Source: Dillenia suffruticosa (taxonomy: Eukaryota; Streptophyta; Magnoliopsida; Dilleniales; Dilleniaceae). From it: 64,000 nucleotides of DNA. The notes beneath the pieces are model-generated. The model saw nothing but the letters and a program-made list of their open reading frames with translations, searched no databases and was not told the origin of the DNA. A program made the position numbers and the translations under genes. The DNA lies in assembly GCA_033439265.1 (NCBI GenBank), contig JAVTVX010000027.1, forward strand, positions 635,001 through 699,000. The letters are read 5' to 3'. Position 1 is the first letter of the stretch. Each line of letters starts with the position of its first letter. Positions 1 to 10,529 of the stretch are shown in pieces.

Positions 1-402
1 CGTTCGTTTCACCTCCAAACTCGCTTGGGCCGATGCCGGTCCAGAGATTGCAGAGGCACAAGTGGGGAACTTATGTGTGGAGGCACAAGAATGTATGGTG
101 ATGGGAAGATGGTTGGATTTAGCCTCCCTCGTCCTCACCTTTGCTGATTAGGTTTTCTCTGAAGTGTGTAATAAAAATCTCTTTGCTGATTACGTTTTCT
201 CCAAGTGTGTAATCAAAATCTTGAGTGCATTTTCACACTTATTTGCAATCGTCACAAAGACCGAACGTCCAGATGAAGCGTTGGAGATGGCAATGCTCAT
301 ATCTCCAAAAGTTACCCCAAAAAACAAAAGAGAAAAAGAGGAAAAGAGTTTTGTGTATATGCTAATGGCTGTCTTCCACGTGACCTCCTACCCAAATATC
401 TA
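1..402 (+). pseudogene. EIF3M: eIF3 subunit M fragment, copy 1 (left edge cut)
   Basis: The sequence from the window edge translates as the N-terminal part of eukaryotic translation initiation factor 3 subunit M, a PCI-domain subunit of the 43S pre-initiation complex. Matching stretches include SKLAWADAGPEIAEAQV, VEAQECMVMGRWLDLASLVLT and, after a break, IVTKTERPDEALEMAMLIS. The frame ends at a TAG at 149-151, inside a 42-bp direct duplication (units 139-180 and 181-221); family similarity resumes in the second unit. After about residue 120 only a vague resemblance remains, and the remaining two thirds or more of eIF3m is absent downstream. No intron is visible, so a retrocopy is possible. 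Its twin lies at 6889-7337 with the same lesion. Family identity is by recall of conserved residues. Confidence 0.8.
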
Positions 403-1613
403 AATGGATTAATATTTTATATTAAAAAAATATATCTATATATATTTTAAAATTTTAAAATAATTAAAAAATAATCAACTATTAAATCAAAAACATAATC
501 CATGATCCAACGATTTAATCGATTGAATCCTAAATTTCATAACCATGCATTGATCTATCTTTTAAATCCAATTTCAATAATTGCCTTTCTCACTCCATTG
601 CTCTAAACACAAGTAAAGTTGGAAAAGAAATACGCATCAGCACTTACTTTGCTTTAAAATGAAGAGCGAAGGGGAATTAAATATTTTAAAAAAAAATTAA
701 AGTGACATAACCAAGGGAGTGATATTTTCTAATTAAAATACAGAAAGCAAGCGTACACCCATGCACAAAATACCCCCAACTTAATATGAGAATAGAAAGA
801 GGATAAATATATATATACACAATTTTTTTCTTACATTTTTCCAAAGTGATTGTTTCGGACGCCTCTATAAAAATTATTATTATTATAATAAAAAATAAAA
901 TTAAGTTTTTGAAACAGGTAAATGAGCTCAAAAGCAAAATAGTTTGCCGCAATAATCATGACATTTTTTTTTTCCAAACACAACAAAAACAAATAAAACA
1001 AAAGACCTATAAATGTAAAAAAGAACACAAAGAAGAGGAGAATTGGGCTATTATGCAAGCTCTAAACTTCTTATCCAATAAAACATCAAGGTTCAAAGTT
1101 CCATAGTCAAAATAAATACGTCCAAAAATCCTTCCTTCATGCACACAGCAAAGAAGAAAACCAGGCTCCATCCACCCCAGAGCCTTTCAAATGAGAGAGT
1201 TCCAACTCTGGATTAACCGATCTAAAAAAGTAGCAAGGTTTAAGCCGCAGCATAAATTCATCCAAACTCCCATTTCAACCAAAAAAAAATGAAGAAATGT
1301 GTATATTCTTATGCAACGCCACAAAGAAGCAAGGCGTGTCGCTGTCCGTTTCCAGCGAAATAGAGATACACCAAATGCTGAGCAGGCTATAATGTCAAAT
1401 AAAAAAGAAACTAAACCATAATAAAACAGCACAATCATTATAGAATAATCACAGGAACACCATTAACAGAAGCAATTTAATGTCATCAAAAGCACAGGTG
1501 GTCGGATGTCCAACTGCACAGGATGTTTACAATAACCCCCAATTGAAGCGCCTTCCCTCACTTTTATGTTCAACTTAGGTTCTCCACCCAAGATGTGCGG
1601 TTGCACACGTTCC
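403..1613. other. intergenic DNA / SKP1 copy 1 3' region
   Basis: AT-rich spacer between the eIF3m fragment and the SKP1-like stop codon. It is collinear with 7338-8849 of the second unit, but lacks about 250-300 bp present there (8290-8565). I see no gene. The part next to 1613 presumably holds the SKP1 3'UTR (minus strand). Confidence 0.6.
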
Positions 1614-3222
1614 TCATTCAAAGGCCCACTGGTTCTCCCGGCGTACCTCCTCTTCTTCCTCGGGGGTGAAATTAGTCTGTAAGTTGAAAGTATTCCTTAT
1701 CTCCTCAGGGGTCTTTCCCTTGATCATGTCAGCCACAGTCTGGCATGTTAGGTCCAAGAGGCTCTTGATATACAGAAAATTAGCAGCCTACAATTTAAAT
1801 TGACCATCATTTCAGCAACCTCAAATATCAGAAAACTGCATTTGGCATCAAGGAGATGCAGTCTAACTCAACCCCAAGACAACAATTTCACAAACCCATA
1901 TAGGAATCCCATAAAAAGAAATCCAGCAATCTAACCTCACAGTGAATAGAAGGAAAACCTGTTCCCATTCTCATGTAGAAGCTACTCAACAAGAAAACCA
2001 AAAAAGACATCATAACTTCTCAAGCTTGCAAAACCTTTTTAATTTCAAATTACTCACGAAACTATTACCATTGAAATTTGAGTATAAAACTTGCCGACAA
2101 ACATCAAATACACTAGCCGCCGACAAACATCAAATACACAACAAATCATGCCAAATAAGAACCCTACCGTGCCAATGTAAGCAAGGGCAAAGGGTTGGGG
2201 TGGGCAGGCACACCCAGAAATTTGAAAAGAAAAAAGTACATAATTCAACAAATTATAACTCTAAATGTTGTTTTCCCCACTAGAAATTATAAACCCCGCC
2301 AACTGAAATTTTAACCCCAAATGTATGTTATTTTCTGCCCTGATGTAAGTTTCTGGTTTTTCCCTGAATGTAAGAACATTGAACACAACACTCTGGTTTC
2401 AATTTCTAACTCGGAAAGAGCACAGAACCCTATCGTTTCGATTTCTAAATAGGATGTTGCCCCTGAATGTAAGAGCATTCCACAACCCTATGGTTTGAAT
2501 TTCTAAATAGGGTTCAAAGAATATTCTAAACACGTCAATGTAACAAAATTGAAATACATAAAAAAAAAAAAAAAAAAATTTATGAATAAAACGATTTGAG
2601 AAGAACTTTGCAGCCAACCTTTACTACAGTTTTCCGGTCAACAGATTAGTGAATAAGTACAAATTATATACAAATTAAACCATAACATAAACATTGAAAA
2701 GGAAGACACAGGCCATACAATTGAACAACGATAACCACAAAATATACATAAAAAGCCCTAATTTGAAACCATCCACACGATAACCACAAAATAAACATTA
2801 AAAGCCCTTGAAACCCAAGTCGCAAGACAAACAACACGAAACCCTAAAACGCATCAGAATAAAAATCCGCAAAATAAACAACAAAAAAAAACAAAATCTA
2901 AGATAAAGAGAGAGAAACTTACAAGAATGAGATCGAAGAGAGTAGCCTGATCAACCTTAACAAACTCAGCATCCCAAGCCTCGAGATCTTCCTCGGAAGC
3001 GCGTTCCTCACTGCTTTTCTCGTTTTTCTCGACATGTTTCTTGCAGTACTCAATAACCTTCGACAAAGTCTTGCTAGTGACGTTCCGAAGAGGAATAACA
3101 CTATCGGCGCAATCGTCCTCGATCATGTGTTTGATCGTCTGAGACTCCAAAGCCACAGACTCCTCGACCTCGAATTCTTCTCCGTCGGAACTCTTCAGTG
3201 TTATCATCTTCTTCGACGACAT
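1614..3222 (-). CDS. SKP1: SKP1-like protein, copy 1 (SCF ubiquitin ligase adaptor)
   Basis: Two coding exons on the minus strand: 3222-2923 (300 nt) and 1787-1614 (174 nt including TGA), joined by a 1,135-bp GT-AG intron in phase 0. The product is 157 aa, the usual SKP1 length. SKP1 bridges CUL1 and F-box proteins in SCF ubiquitin ligases. Visible marks are [17 protein letters not shown] near the N-terminus, the BTB/POZ-fold segment with [33 protein letters not shown] across the intron, the [23 protein letters not shown] helix region (residues 109-131) and the invariant ending [14 protein letters not shown]. The start is the ATG at 3222, which gives MSSKKM. Against copy 2 it differs at 15 residues, several at usually conserved sites: LRNVTSK instead of LPNVTSK, and [11 protein letters not shown] instead of [11 protein letters not shown]. 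The frame is open, so it may be functional. Confidence 0.95.
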
Positions 3223-3292
3223 CTTTTCTCTGCAAAAGGACAAAACAAAACCAAAAATCAGAGATAGAAAAAGTACCGGGGAGAATAGGGCT

Positions 3293-3300
3293 CTTTTATA
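3293..3300 (-). promoter_or_regulatory. TATA box of SKP1 copy 1
   Basis: Minus-strand TATAAAAG lies 71 bp upstream of the ATG at 3222. The same element sits at the same place before copy 2, in otherwise similar DNA, which supports its role. Confidence 0.6.
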
Positions 3301-3305
3301 GATGA

Positions 3306-3313
<8 letters not shown>

Positions 3314-3353
<40 letters not shown>
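3314..3353. repeat. (TA)n microsatellite
   Basis: About twenty TA dinucleotides directly upstream of the SKP1 copy 1 promoter. The matching tract in unit 2 (about 10547-10567) is half as long, so the repeat length changed after the duplication. Confidence 0.95.
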
Positions 3354-3355
<2 letters not shown>

Positions 3356-3842
3356 GAAAGAAATTTTGGAAATATTGATATTTGTGTCGTCTCCGGTTTG
3401 ATATTGTTGTGCTTTGATTCACTAATAAATAAAATAAATAATAGATGAGGTAATCGTCGAGCCTGAGGGAGACTCTGTTCGAATCATCTGATTCATGAGC
3501 TGTAATTTACCATTTTTTAAGTAATAATATTAATTAAATTCATTTTACAATTTATAGATATTAATTGATCTTCTTATATTGAGGGGTTATTTTGTTGTTT
3601 TTTTAATTTGGATATTTAGCCCACCCTGTTTCTTCATCCCTAAGATAGGAATCTGTATTTCCAAATATATCACGTCTAGATTATCTTTTTTTTTTTCCTT
3701 TTTTTTTTCACCTTAACCTAACAATAAATAGTTATCCAGCAATATATTGAGGACAAACACAATATTTGTATTTGTAATTTTTTTCTTAAAATTTTAAGAA
3801 AAGTGTATTTTAACAATATTTGTATTGTGAAAATATTTGTAT

Positions 3843-4163
3843 TAGCAATTTTCATGATGATAGATAAAATGTCGTAATATAATTCATTTTTCCTTTCGTG
3901 TGAAAGGAGGATGAAAAACATTTGATATACGTTTTAACAAAAAAAAAGAGAATATAAACACTTAGGGTTCTTGAAGATCTAATCTTATACCACATTCACA
4001 GTTTTTGGATTGTGAAAATTAAAAATAGATTCGTATATCACTTCTTTTTAGATCGATGCATCAAAAGAATTAGTGATTCAATTATAGTTTTTGAGAAATT
4101 TATTTTTAATATTTTAATTTTAAATATAAAATTTCATATTTAATTGTTATAAAATAAGGTTAT
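3843..4163. repeat. dispersed ~320-bp AT-rich repeat, copy in unit 1
   Basis: This block runs from the ATGATGATAGATAAAA segment to a TTGTTATAAAAT end. It matches 12966-13285 closely over its whole length, and 12701-12945 and 12536-12700 partly. I recognise no terminal repeats or coding sequence; its class is unknown. Confidence 0.7.
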
Positions 4164-4309
4164 AAAATTTTCCCCGTTTCACTTATACGCCAAATGAAAT
4201 GATATATATTTTTTGGATTTTAATATAAATATTTTATGACCGAAATCTAAAAATTACCATAGATATAAAGCAACGAAGGTGTTTACTGTTATGCGAGAAT
4301 TCAGACGTC

Positions 4310-6072
4310 TCTGAGTGGTCGTCCACTATTTTTTTGGGCCACACCTTTTTTTTTTTTTGCATTCACTTCCTTTTTTTCTCGGTCTTTCTTTTTTTCTTTT
4401 TTTTTTTTTAACATTTGCATCCTTTTTTTTGTGGGATATCCCTGTTTGGTCGTTCCATATATTTGGGATTCCACATTTTTATTTTCATTAAAGTCTTTGC
4501 AATTTTTTCATTTTGATCCCTTTTTTTTCGCTTGGATTCTTCTTCTTTTTGGGACCACACTTTGTTTTTTTGTTTCATTTGAGTCCTTGTGCTTTTTTTT
4601 TTTGGGCTTTGGTCTTTCGATTTTATGGGATCACACTTTTTTTTTCATTTTAGGTCCTTCCATTTTTTTGACCCCTTTTCCCGCTTAGATTCTTCATTAT
4701 TTTGGGACATATTTTTTCTCATTATATTTTTTTTGCCTCAAAGAAAGTTATCCATTTATTTTTAGACAGTATTTTTTTTTCATTCAAGTTCTTGCACTTT
4801 TTTAACCTAGTTTTTCTTCTTTTTTTTTCCTCTTAAGTTCTTTGTTTTTTGGGGGACATAGGTTTTTCCCTCTTTTTTTAGACCTCACAAATGGGTCTCC
4901 TTTTTTTTAGACCACAATTTTTTATTTTTTTCATTTAGTTCCTTACTCTTTTTATTAACCTAACTTTTTTTTTTTCTCTTAAGTTCTTTGTTATTTTCGG
5001 ATATAGATTTTTTCCATTTTGTTTTTTTATTCAATTTCTCAAATTTTTTCGTTTTAACCCTTTTTTTGCTTGAGTTTTTTATCTTTTTGTGACCACACTT
5101 TTTTTGTTTCATTTGAGTCCTTGCGCATTTTTGGACCCATTTTTTTCGCTTTTGGATTTTGTCTTTATGAGACCACATTTATTTTTTTTCATTTAAATCC
5201 TTTCACTTTTTTTATCCATTTTTTTTTCCGCTTAAGCCTTTCGTCATTTTGGGATAGATTTTTTTCCACTTTTATTTTGTTGCCCCAAAGAAAGGTTGTC
5301 CTTTTATTTTTAGAGCATAATTTTTTTTTTAATTCAAATTATTACTCTTTTTATTTTTTAACCCAATCTTTTTCCCCTCTTAAGTTTTTTATTTTTTTGG
5401 AATATAGGTTTTTTCCCTTTTATTTTTTTGGTTTCACGAATGATTGTCTATTTATTTTTAGATCATCGTTTTTTTTTTTTTCGTTTAGGTCTTTGCTCTT
5501 TTTTTGGGATCCAATTTTTTTCCTTAGATCATTTGTCTTTTTCAGATGTAGGTTTTTTTTCCTTTTGGGCCCCATTTATCCATTTAGGTCCTTTATTTTT
5601 TTACCCATTTTCTTTTCATCTTAGTTTTCATCTTTTTTGGACAAAGATTTGTTTCCTTTTTTTGACCCCACGGATGATATCTCTTTATTTTTAAATTATA
5701 ATTTTTTATTTTTTTCTGTTCAATTCCTTATTTTTTTTTAACCCATTTTTTCTCTTGAGTTATTCGCTTGTTTTTTTTTTTATAAAGGTTTTTCTCTTTT
5801 TTGAGTCCACGAATGGTTGTCTCTTTATTTCTATTACCTTTTTACTCCACTTATTCCCCTTTTTTTACCTCATTCATTAGTCTTTTCTAAAACTCCAGTG
5901 GTTAAGCACTCTTTTTTTTCTGTCGTTAACATATGCTATATTTTTTTATTGATTTTGATAATAATTTAGTTCAAATATTAAGTTAATTATAAATTTAATA
6001 AATATTTATACAGTGAAAAAATACAATCACATCTTGTGGGTTCCCCGCGCATTCGCGCGGGGCGCTAACTAG
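4310..6072 (+). mobile_element. Helitron-like element with T-rich degenerate tandem repeat
   Basis: The right end is a textbook Helitron 3' terminus: an 8-bp GC hairpin, CCCCGCGC-ATTC-GCGCGGGG (6043-6062), then ten bases ending in CTAG at 6072, followed by a host T. Upstream, 4310-5930 is an extremely T-rich degenerate array built from variants of 'GGGACCACAC + T-run', 'CATTTGAGTCCTTGCAC + T-run' and 'GACCCATTTTTTCGCTT', recurring roughly every 80-130 bp. Internal minisatellites are common in non-autonomous Helitrons. No Rep/helicase gene is present, so if real the element is non-autonomous. The 5' end (TC after A) was not located and 4310 is only where the array starts; it is inference that the array belongs to the element. 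Long Phe-rich reading frames inside are by-products of the T runs. Confidence 0.6.
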
Positions 6073-6719
6073 TCACATTATAAGGCAAGGGCTATACTAT
6101 TATTATTGACAAAATGATAATTTTAATTTTCATAGAAAATTTAATTTATACAGTAAAATTGTATTTTTTTAGTTGACTAAAAACTCATAAATAAAATAAA
6201 ATAAAGTCAAATTAAGATAAATGGGGGAGCACAAATCATGCTTATATTATCAAGATTTATCTAAACAAATGTAAGCTTGATTAGCATGTCTCATATCATT
6301 TTTTTAAACCAAGGTAAACTATTTAAACACATCCTATGATATAGAATATATAATAACAAATAAAAATTAATATTAAAAAAATTAAATAAGTCCAAAATCA
6401 AATAGAGAGACCAACTTTGTAAGTATATTCTAAAATCTTTTTTTGTTAAAGAACTTGTCAAAATACTTTTTAAGTTTATATATAATAAGTCTATTTTAAT
6501 TGTCTTTTAAGGTAATAACATAAGGATAGAAGGAAACATTAAACAACTTCAATTCAACATAATTAGTAATTTTAATTAATTTAATTGCCCTTTCATCCGT
6601 AGTTATTAACCCGCACCGACCTGTCGATCGGACCGGGTTAATCCTCCACCCGTAGAGTATACGAGTCGGCTCATTAGAGCGATCGTTTATACAACAGACC
6701 CAAAAAAACACGCGGGTCA
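6073..6719. other. AT-rich spacer
   Basis: AT-rich DNA up to about 6590, then a more GC-balanced stretch containing CCGACCTGTCGATCGGACCG and GAGCGATCGTTT just before the eIF3m copy 2 leader. It may be the remains of the original eIF3m promoter. No gene is visible. Confidence 0.5.
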
Positions 6720-7337
6720 ATGCAGGTTAACCAGGAAACTATGTGGACTGCGGGTTTAGAGCTGACTGAGAGAGAGACTAACCGGAAAAGAGAGAGGCTT
6801 GAACATCATTCCGACCACGGAGAAAGAAAGAGAGATAGAGATGGAAAGAGATTTTTTGGATTTGCTGCCTGCTTGAGAATCTTCGGCGATGACGATCGTC
6901 GTTACGACCTCCAAAGAAGACCTCGTTCTTTCCGCCGTTCGTTTCGCCTCCAAACTCGCTTGGGCCGATGACGGTCCAGAGGTTGCAGAGGCACAAGTGG
7001 GGAGCTTACGTGTGGAGGCACAAGAATGTATGGCGATGGGAAGATGGTTGGATTTAGCCTCCCTCGTCCTCACCTTTGCTGATTAGGTTTTCTCTGAAGT
7101 GTGTAATAAAAATCTCTTTGCTGATTACGTTTTCTCCAAGTGTGTAATCAAAATCTTGAGTGCATTTTCACACTTATTTGCAATCGTCACAAAGACCGAA
7201 CGTCCAGATGAAGCGTTGGAGATGGCAATGCTCATATCTCCAAAAGTTACCCCAAAAAACAAAAGAGAAAAAGAGGAAAAGAGTTTTGTGTATATGCTAA
7301 TGGCTGTCTTCCACGTGACCTCCAACCCAAATATCTA
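6720..7337 (+). pseudogene. EIF3M: eIF3 subunit M fragment, copy 2
   Basis: This copy keeps the 5' part lost beyond the window edge in copy 1. A GA-rich leader (about 6760-6880) precedes an ATG at 6889, which opens a 65-codon frame: MTIVVTTSKEDLVLSAVRF..., then GRWLDLASLVLTFAD. It stops at the TAG at 7084-7086. The stop lies in a 42-bp direct duplication (7074-7115 and 7116-7156). Family similarity resumes after it with IVTKTERPDEALEMAMLIS and fades at about 7320. An intact eIF3m is roughly 410 aa; only about the first 110 are represented. A truncated 65-aa peptide could still be made, but nothing supports a function for it. Copies 1 and 2 share the lesion, so the break predates the segmental duplication. 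Confidence 0.85.
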
Positions 7338-8849
7338 AAGGGTTTAATATTTTATATTAAAAAAATATAACTATATATATTTTAAATTTTAAAATTTTAA
7401 AATTTTAAAATTTTAAAATAATTAAAATATAATCAACAATTAAATCAATCATGATCAATCAAAATCAAAATCAATGATCCAACGATTCAATTGATTGAAC
7501 CCTAGATTTCATAACTATACTTTGATCTATTTTTTAAATCCAATTTCAAAAATTGCCTTTCTCACTCCATTGCTCTAAACAAAAGTAAAGTTGGACAAGA
7601 AATACCCATCAGCACTTACCTCTTTTTTAAAATGAAGAGCAAAGGGGAATTAAATATTTAAACGAAATTAAAGTGATATAACCAAGGGAGTGAGATTTTC
7701 TAATTAAAATACAGAAAGCAAGTGCTTACCCATGCACAAAATACCCCGACTTAACGTGAGAATAGAAAGAAGATGAATATATGTGTATATAACTTTTTTC
7801 TTACGTCTTTACAAAGAGACTATTTTGAGTCTCCCTAAAAATTATTATTATTATAATAGAAAATAAAATTAAGTTTTTGAAACAGGTAAATGAGCTCAAA
7901 AGCAAAATAGTTTACCCCAATAATCATGACATTTTTTTTTCCAAAAACAAATAAAACAAAAGACCTATAAACGTAAAAAAGAACACAAAGAAGAGAAGAG
8001 AATGGAGCCATTACGCAAGCTCTAAGCTTCTGATCCAATAAAACATCAAGGTTCACAGTTCCATGGTCAAAATAAATTCGTTCAAAAATCCTTCGTTCAT
8101 GCAGACAGCAAAGAAGAAAACCAGGCTCCACCCACCCCAAAGCCTTTCAAATGAGAGACAGTTCCATCTCTGGATTAACCAATCTAAAAAAGTAGCAAGG
8201 TTTAAGCCGCAGCATAAATTCGTCCAAACTCCCATTTCAACCAAAAAAAAAAAAAATGAAGAAATGTGTATATTCTTATGCAACGCCACAAAGAAGACAG
8301 CTCAACCAGTTAATTGCCTGAGGGAAAAAAAAGAACATTTATCCTTAATACTCCCATTTGGAAATTAATAGAATGGACACATCAGCTGAATGCCATACAA
8401 GAGTACCAAGATCAAGCTTGAGCACCCACAATAGAGACCATAAACAGAACACCACGCCACAACTTTCTATTATTGCATCATGGAACATTCAGACTTGGGT
8501 AAGACAAAGGTAAAAGGAAGCACAATCTTACCACATACTGCAAACACAGAGCACTGGACAAGGAGAGTCGCTATCCGTTACCAGCCAAAGAGAGATACAC
8601 CAAATGCAGAGCAGGCTATAATGTCAAATAAAAAAGAAACTAAACCATAATAGCAACGAACAGCACAATCATTATAGATTAATCACAGGGACACCATTAA
8701 CAGAACCAATTTAATGTCATCAAAAGCACAGGCGGTCAGATGTCCAACCCTGCACAGGATGTTTACAATAACCCCCTATTGAAGCCCCTTCCCTCACTTT
8801 TATGTTCAACTTAGGTTCTTCACCCAAGATGTGCAGTTGCACACGTTCC
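7338..8849. other. intergenic DNA / SKP1 copy 2 3' region
   Basis: Collinear with 403-1613. The stretch 8290-8565 has no counterpart in unit 1, so it is either an insertion here or a deletion there. No gene is visible. Confidence 0.6.
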
Positions 8850-10450
8850 TCATTCAAAGGCCCACTGGTTCTCCCGGCGGACCTCCTCTTCTTCCTCGGG
8901 GTTGAAATCATTCTTGATGTTGAACGTCTTCCTTATCTCCTCAGGGGTCTTTCCCTTGATCATGTCAGCCACAGTCTGGCATGTTAGGTCCAAGAGGCTC
9001 TTGATATGCAGATAATTAGCAGCCTACAATTTAAATTGACCATCAATTTCAGCAACCTCAAATAACAGAAAACTGCATTTGGCATCAAGGAGATGCAGTC
9101 TAACTCAAACCCAAGACAGCAATTTCACAAACCCATATAGGAATCCCATAAAAAGAAATCCAGCAATCTAACCTCACAGTGAATAGAAGGAAAAACCTGT
9201 TCCCATTCTCATGTAGAAGCTACTCAACAAGAAAACCAAAAAAGACATCATAACTTCTCAAGCTTGCAAAACCTTTTTCTTTTCAAATTACTGACGAAAC
9301 TATTACCGTTGAAATTGAGTATAAAACTTACCGACAAACATCAAATACACTAGCCACCGACAAACATCAAATACACAACAAATCATGCCAAATAAGAACC
9401 CTACCGTGCCAATGTAAGCAAGGGCAAAGGGTTGGGGTAGGGGCACACCCAGAAATTTGAAAAGAAAAAAGTACATAATTCCGAAAATTATAACTCTAAA
9501 TGTTGTTTTCCCCACTAGAAATTATAAACCCCGCCAGCTGAAATTTTAACCCCAAATGTATGTTATTTTCTGCCCTGATGTAAGTGTCTGGTTTTTCCCT
9601 GAATGTAAGAACATTGAACACAACACTCTGGTTTCAATTTCTAACTCGGAAAGAGCACAGAACCCTATCGTTTCGATTTCTAAATAGGATGTTGCCCCTG
9701 AATGTAAGAGCATTCCGCAACCCTATGGTTTGAATTTCTAAATAGGGTTCAAAGAATATTCTAAACACGTCAATGTAACAAACTTGAAATACATAAAAAA
9801 AAAAAGTATGAATAAAACGATTTGAGAAGAACTTTGCAGCCAACCTTTACTACAGTTTTCCGGTCAACAGATTGGTGAAAAAGTACAAATTATATACAAA
9901 TTAAACCATAACATAAACATTGAAAAGGAAGACACAGGCCGTACATTCGAACAACGATAACCACAAAATATACATAAAAGGCCCTAATTTGAAACCATCC
10001 ATACGATAACCACAAAATAAACATTAAAAGCCCTTGAAACCCAAGTCGCAAGACAAACAACACGAAACCCTAAAACGCATCAGAATAAAAATCCGCAAAA
10101 TAAACAACAAAAAAAAAAACAAAATCTCAGATAAAGAGAGAGAAACTTACAAGAATGAGATCGAAGAGAGTCGCCTCATCAACCTTAACAAACTCAGCAT
10201 CCCAAGCCTTGAGATCTTCCTCAGAAGCGCGTTCCTCACTGCTTTTCTCGTTGTTCTCGACATGTTTCTTGCAGTACTCAATAACCTTCGACAAAATCTT
10301 GCTAGTGACGTTCGGAAGAGGAATACCACTATCGGCGCAATCGTCCTCGATCATGTGTTTGATCGTCTGAGACTCCAAAGCCACAGACTCCTCGACCTCG
10401 AATGCCTCTCCGTCGGAACTCTTCAGTGTTATCATCTTCTTCGACGACAT
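8850..10450 (-). CDS. SKP1: SKP1-like protein, copy 2 (SCF ubiquitin ligase adaptor)
   Basis: Two minus-strand exons, 10450-10151 (300 nt) and 9023-8850 (174 nt with TGA), with a 1,127-bp GT-AG intron at the same phase-0 site as copy 1. The product is 157 aa. It keeps the plant SKP1 consensus better than copy 1: [59 protein letters not shown] and [15 protein letters not shown]. The C-terminal helices that bind F-box proteins look intact. As an SCF adaptor it would join CUL1 to F-box proteins in nucleus and cytosol. A TATA box lies at 10521-10528. I expect this to be the more conventional of the two paralogues; expression cannot be judged from sequence. Confidence 0.95.
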
Positions 10451-10520
10451 CTTTTCTCTGCAAAAGGACAAATCAAAACCTAAAATCAGAGATGGAAGAA
10501 GTACCGGGGAGAATAGGACT

Positions 10521-10528
10521 CTTTTATA
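10521..10528 (-). promoter_or_regulatory. TATA box of SKP1 copy 2
   Basis: Minus-strand TATAAAAG, 71 bp upstream of the ATG at 10450, as in copy 1. Confidence 0.6.
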
Positions 10529-10529
10529 G

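Noticed and set aside
4431-5694. Long Phe/Leu-rich open frames on both strands in the T-rich region
   Set aside because: They arise from poly-T/poly-A runs that lack stops by composition; codon content is almost only Phe, Leu, Ser and Lys, and the region is a degenerate repeat.
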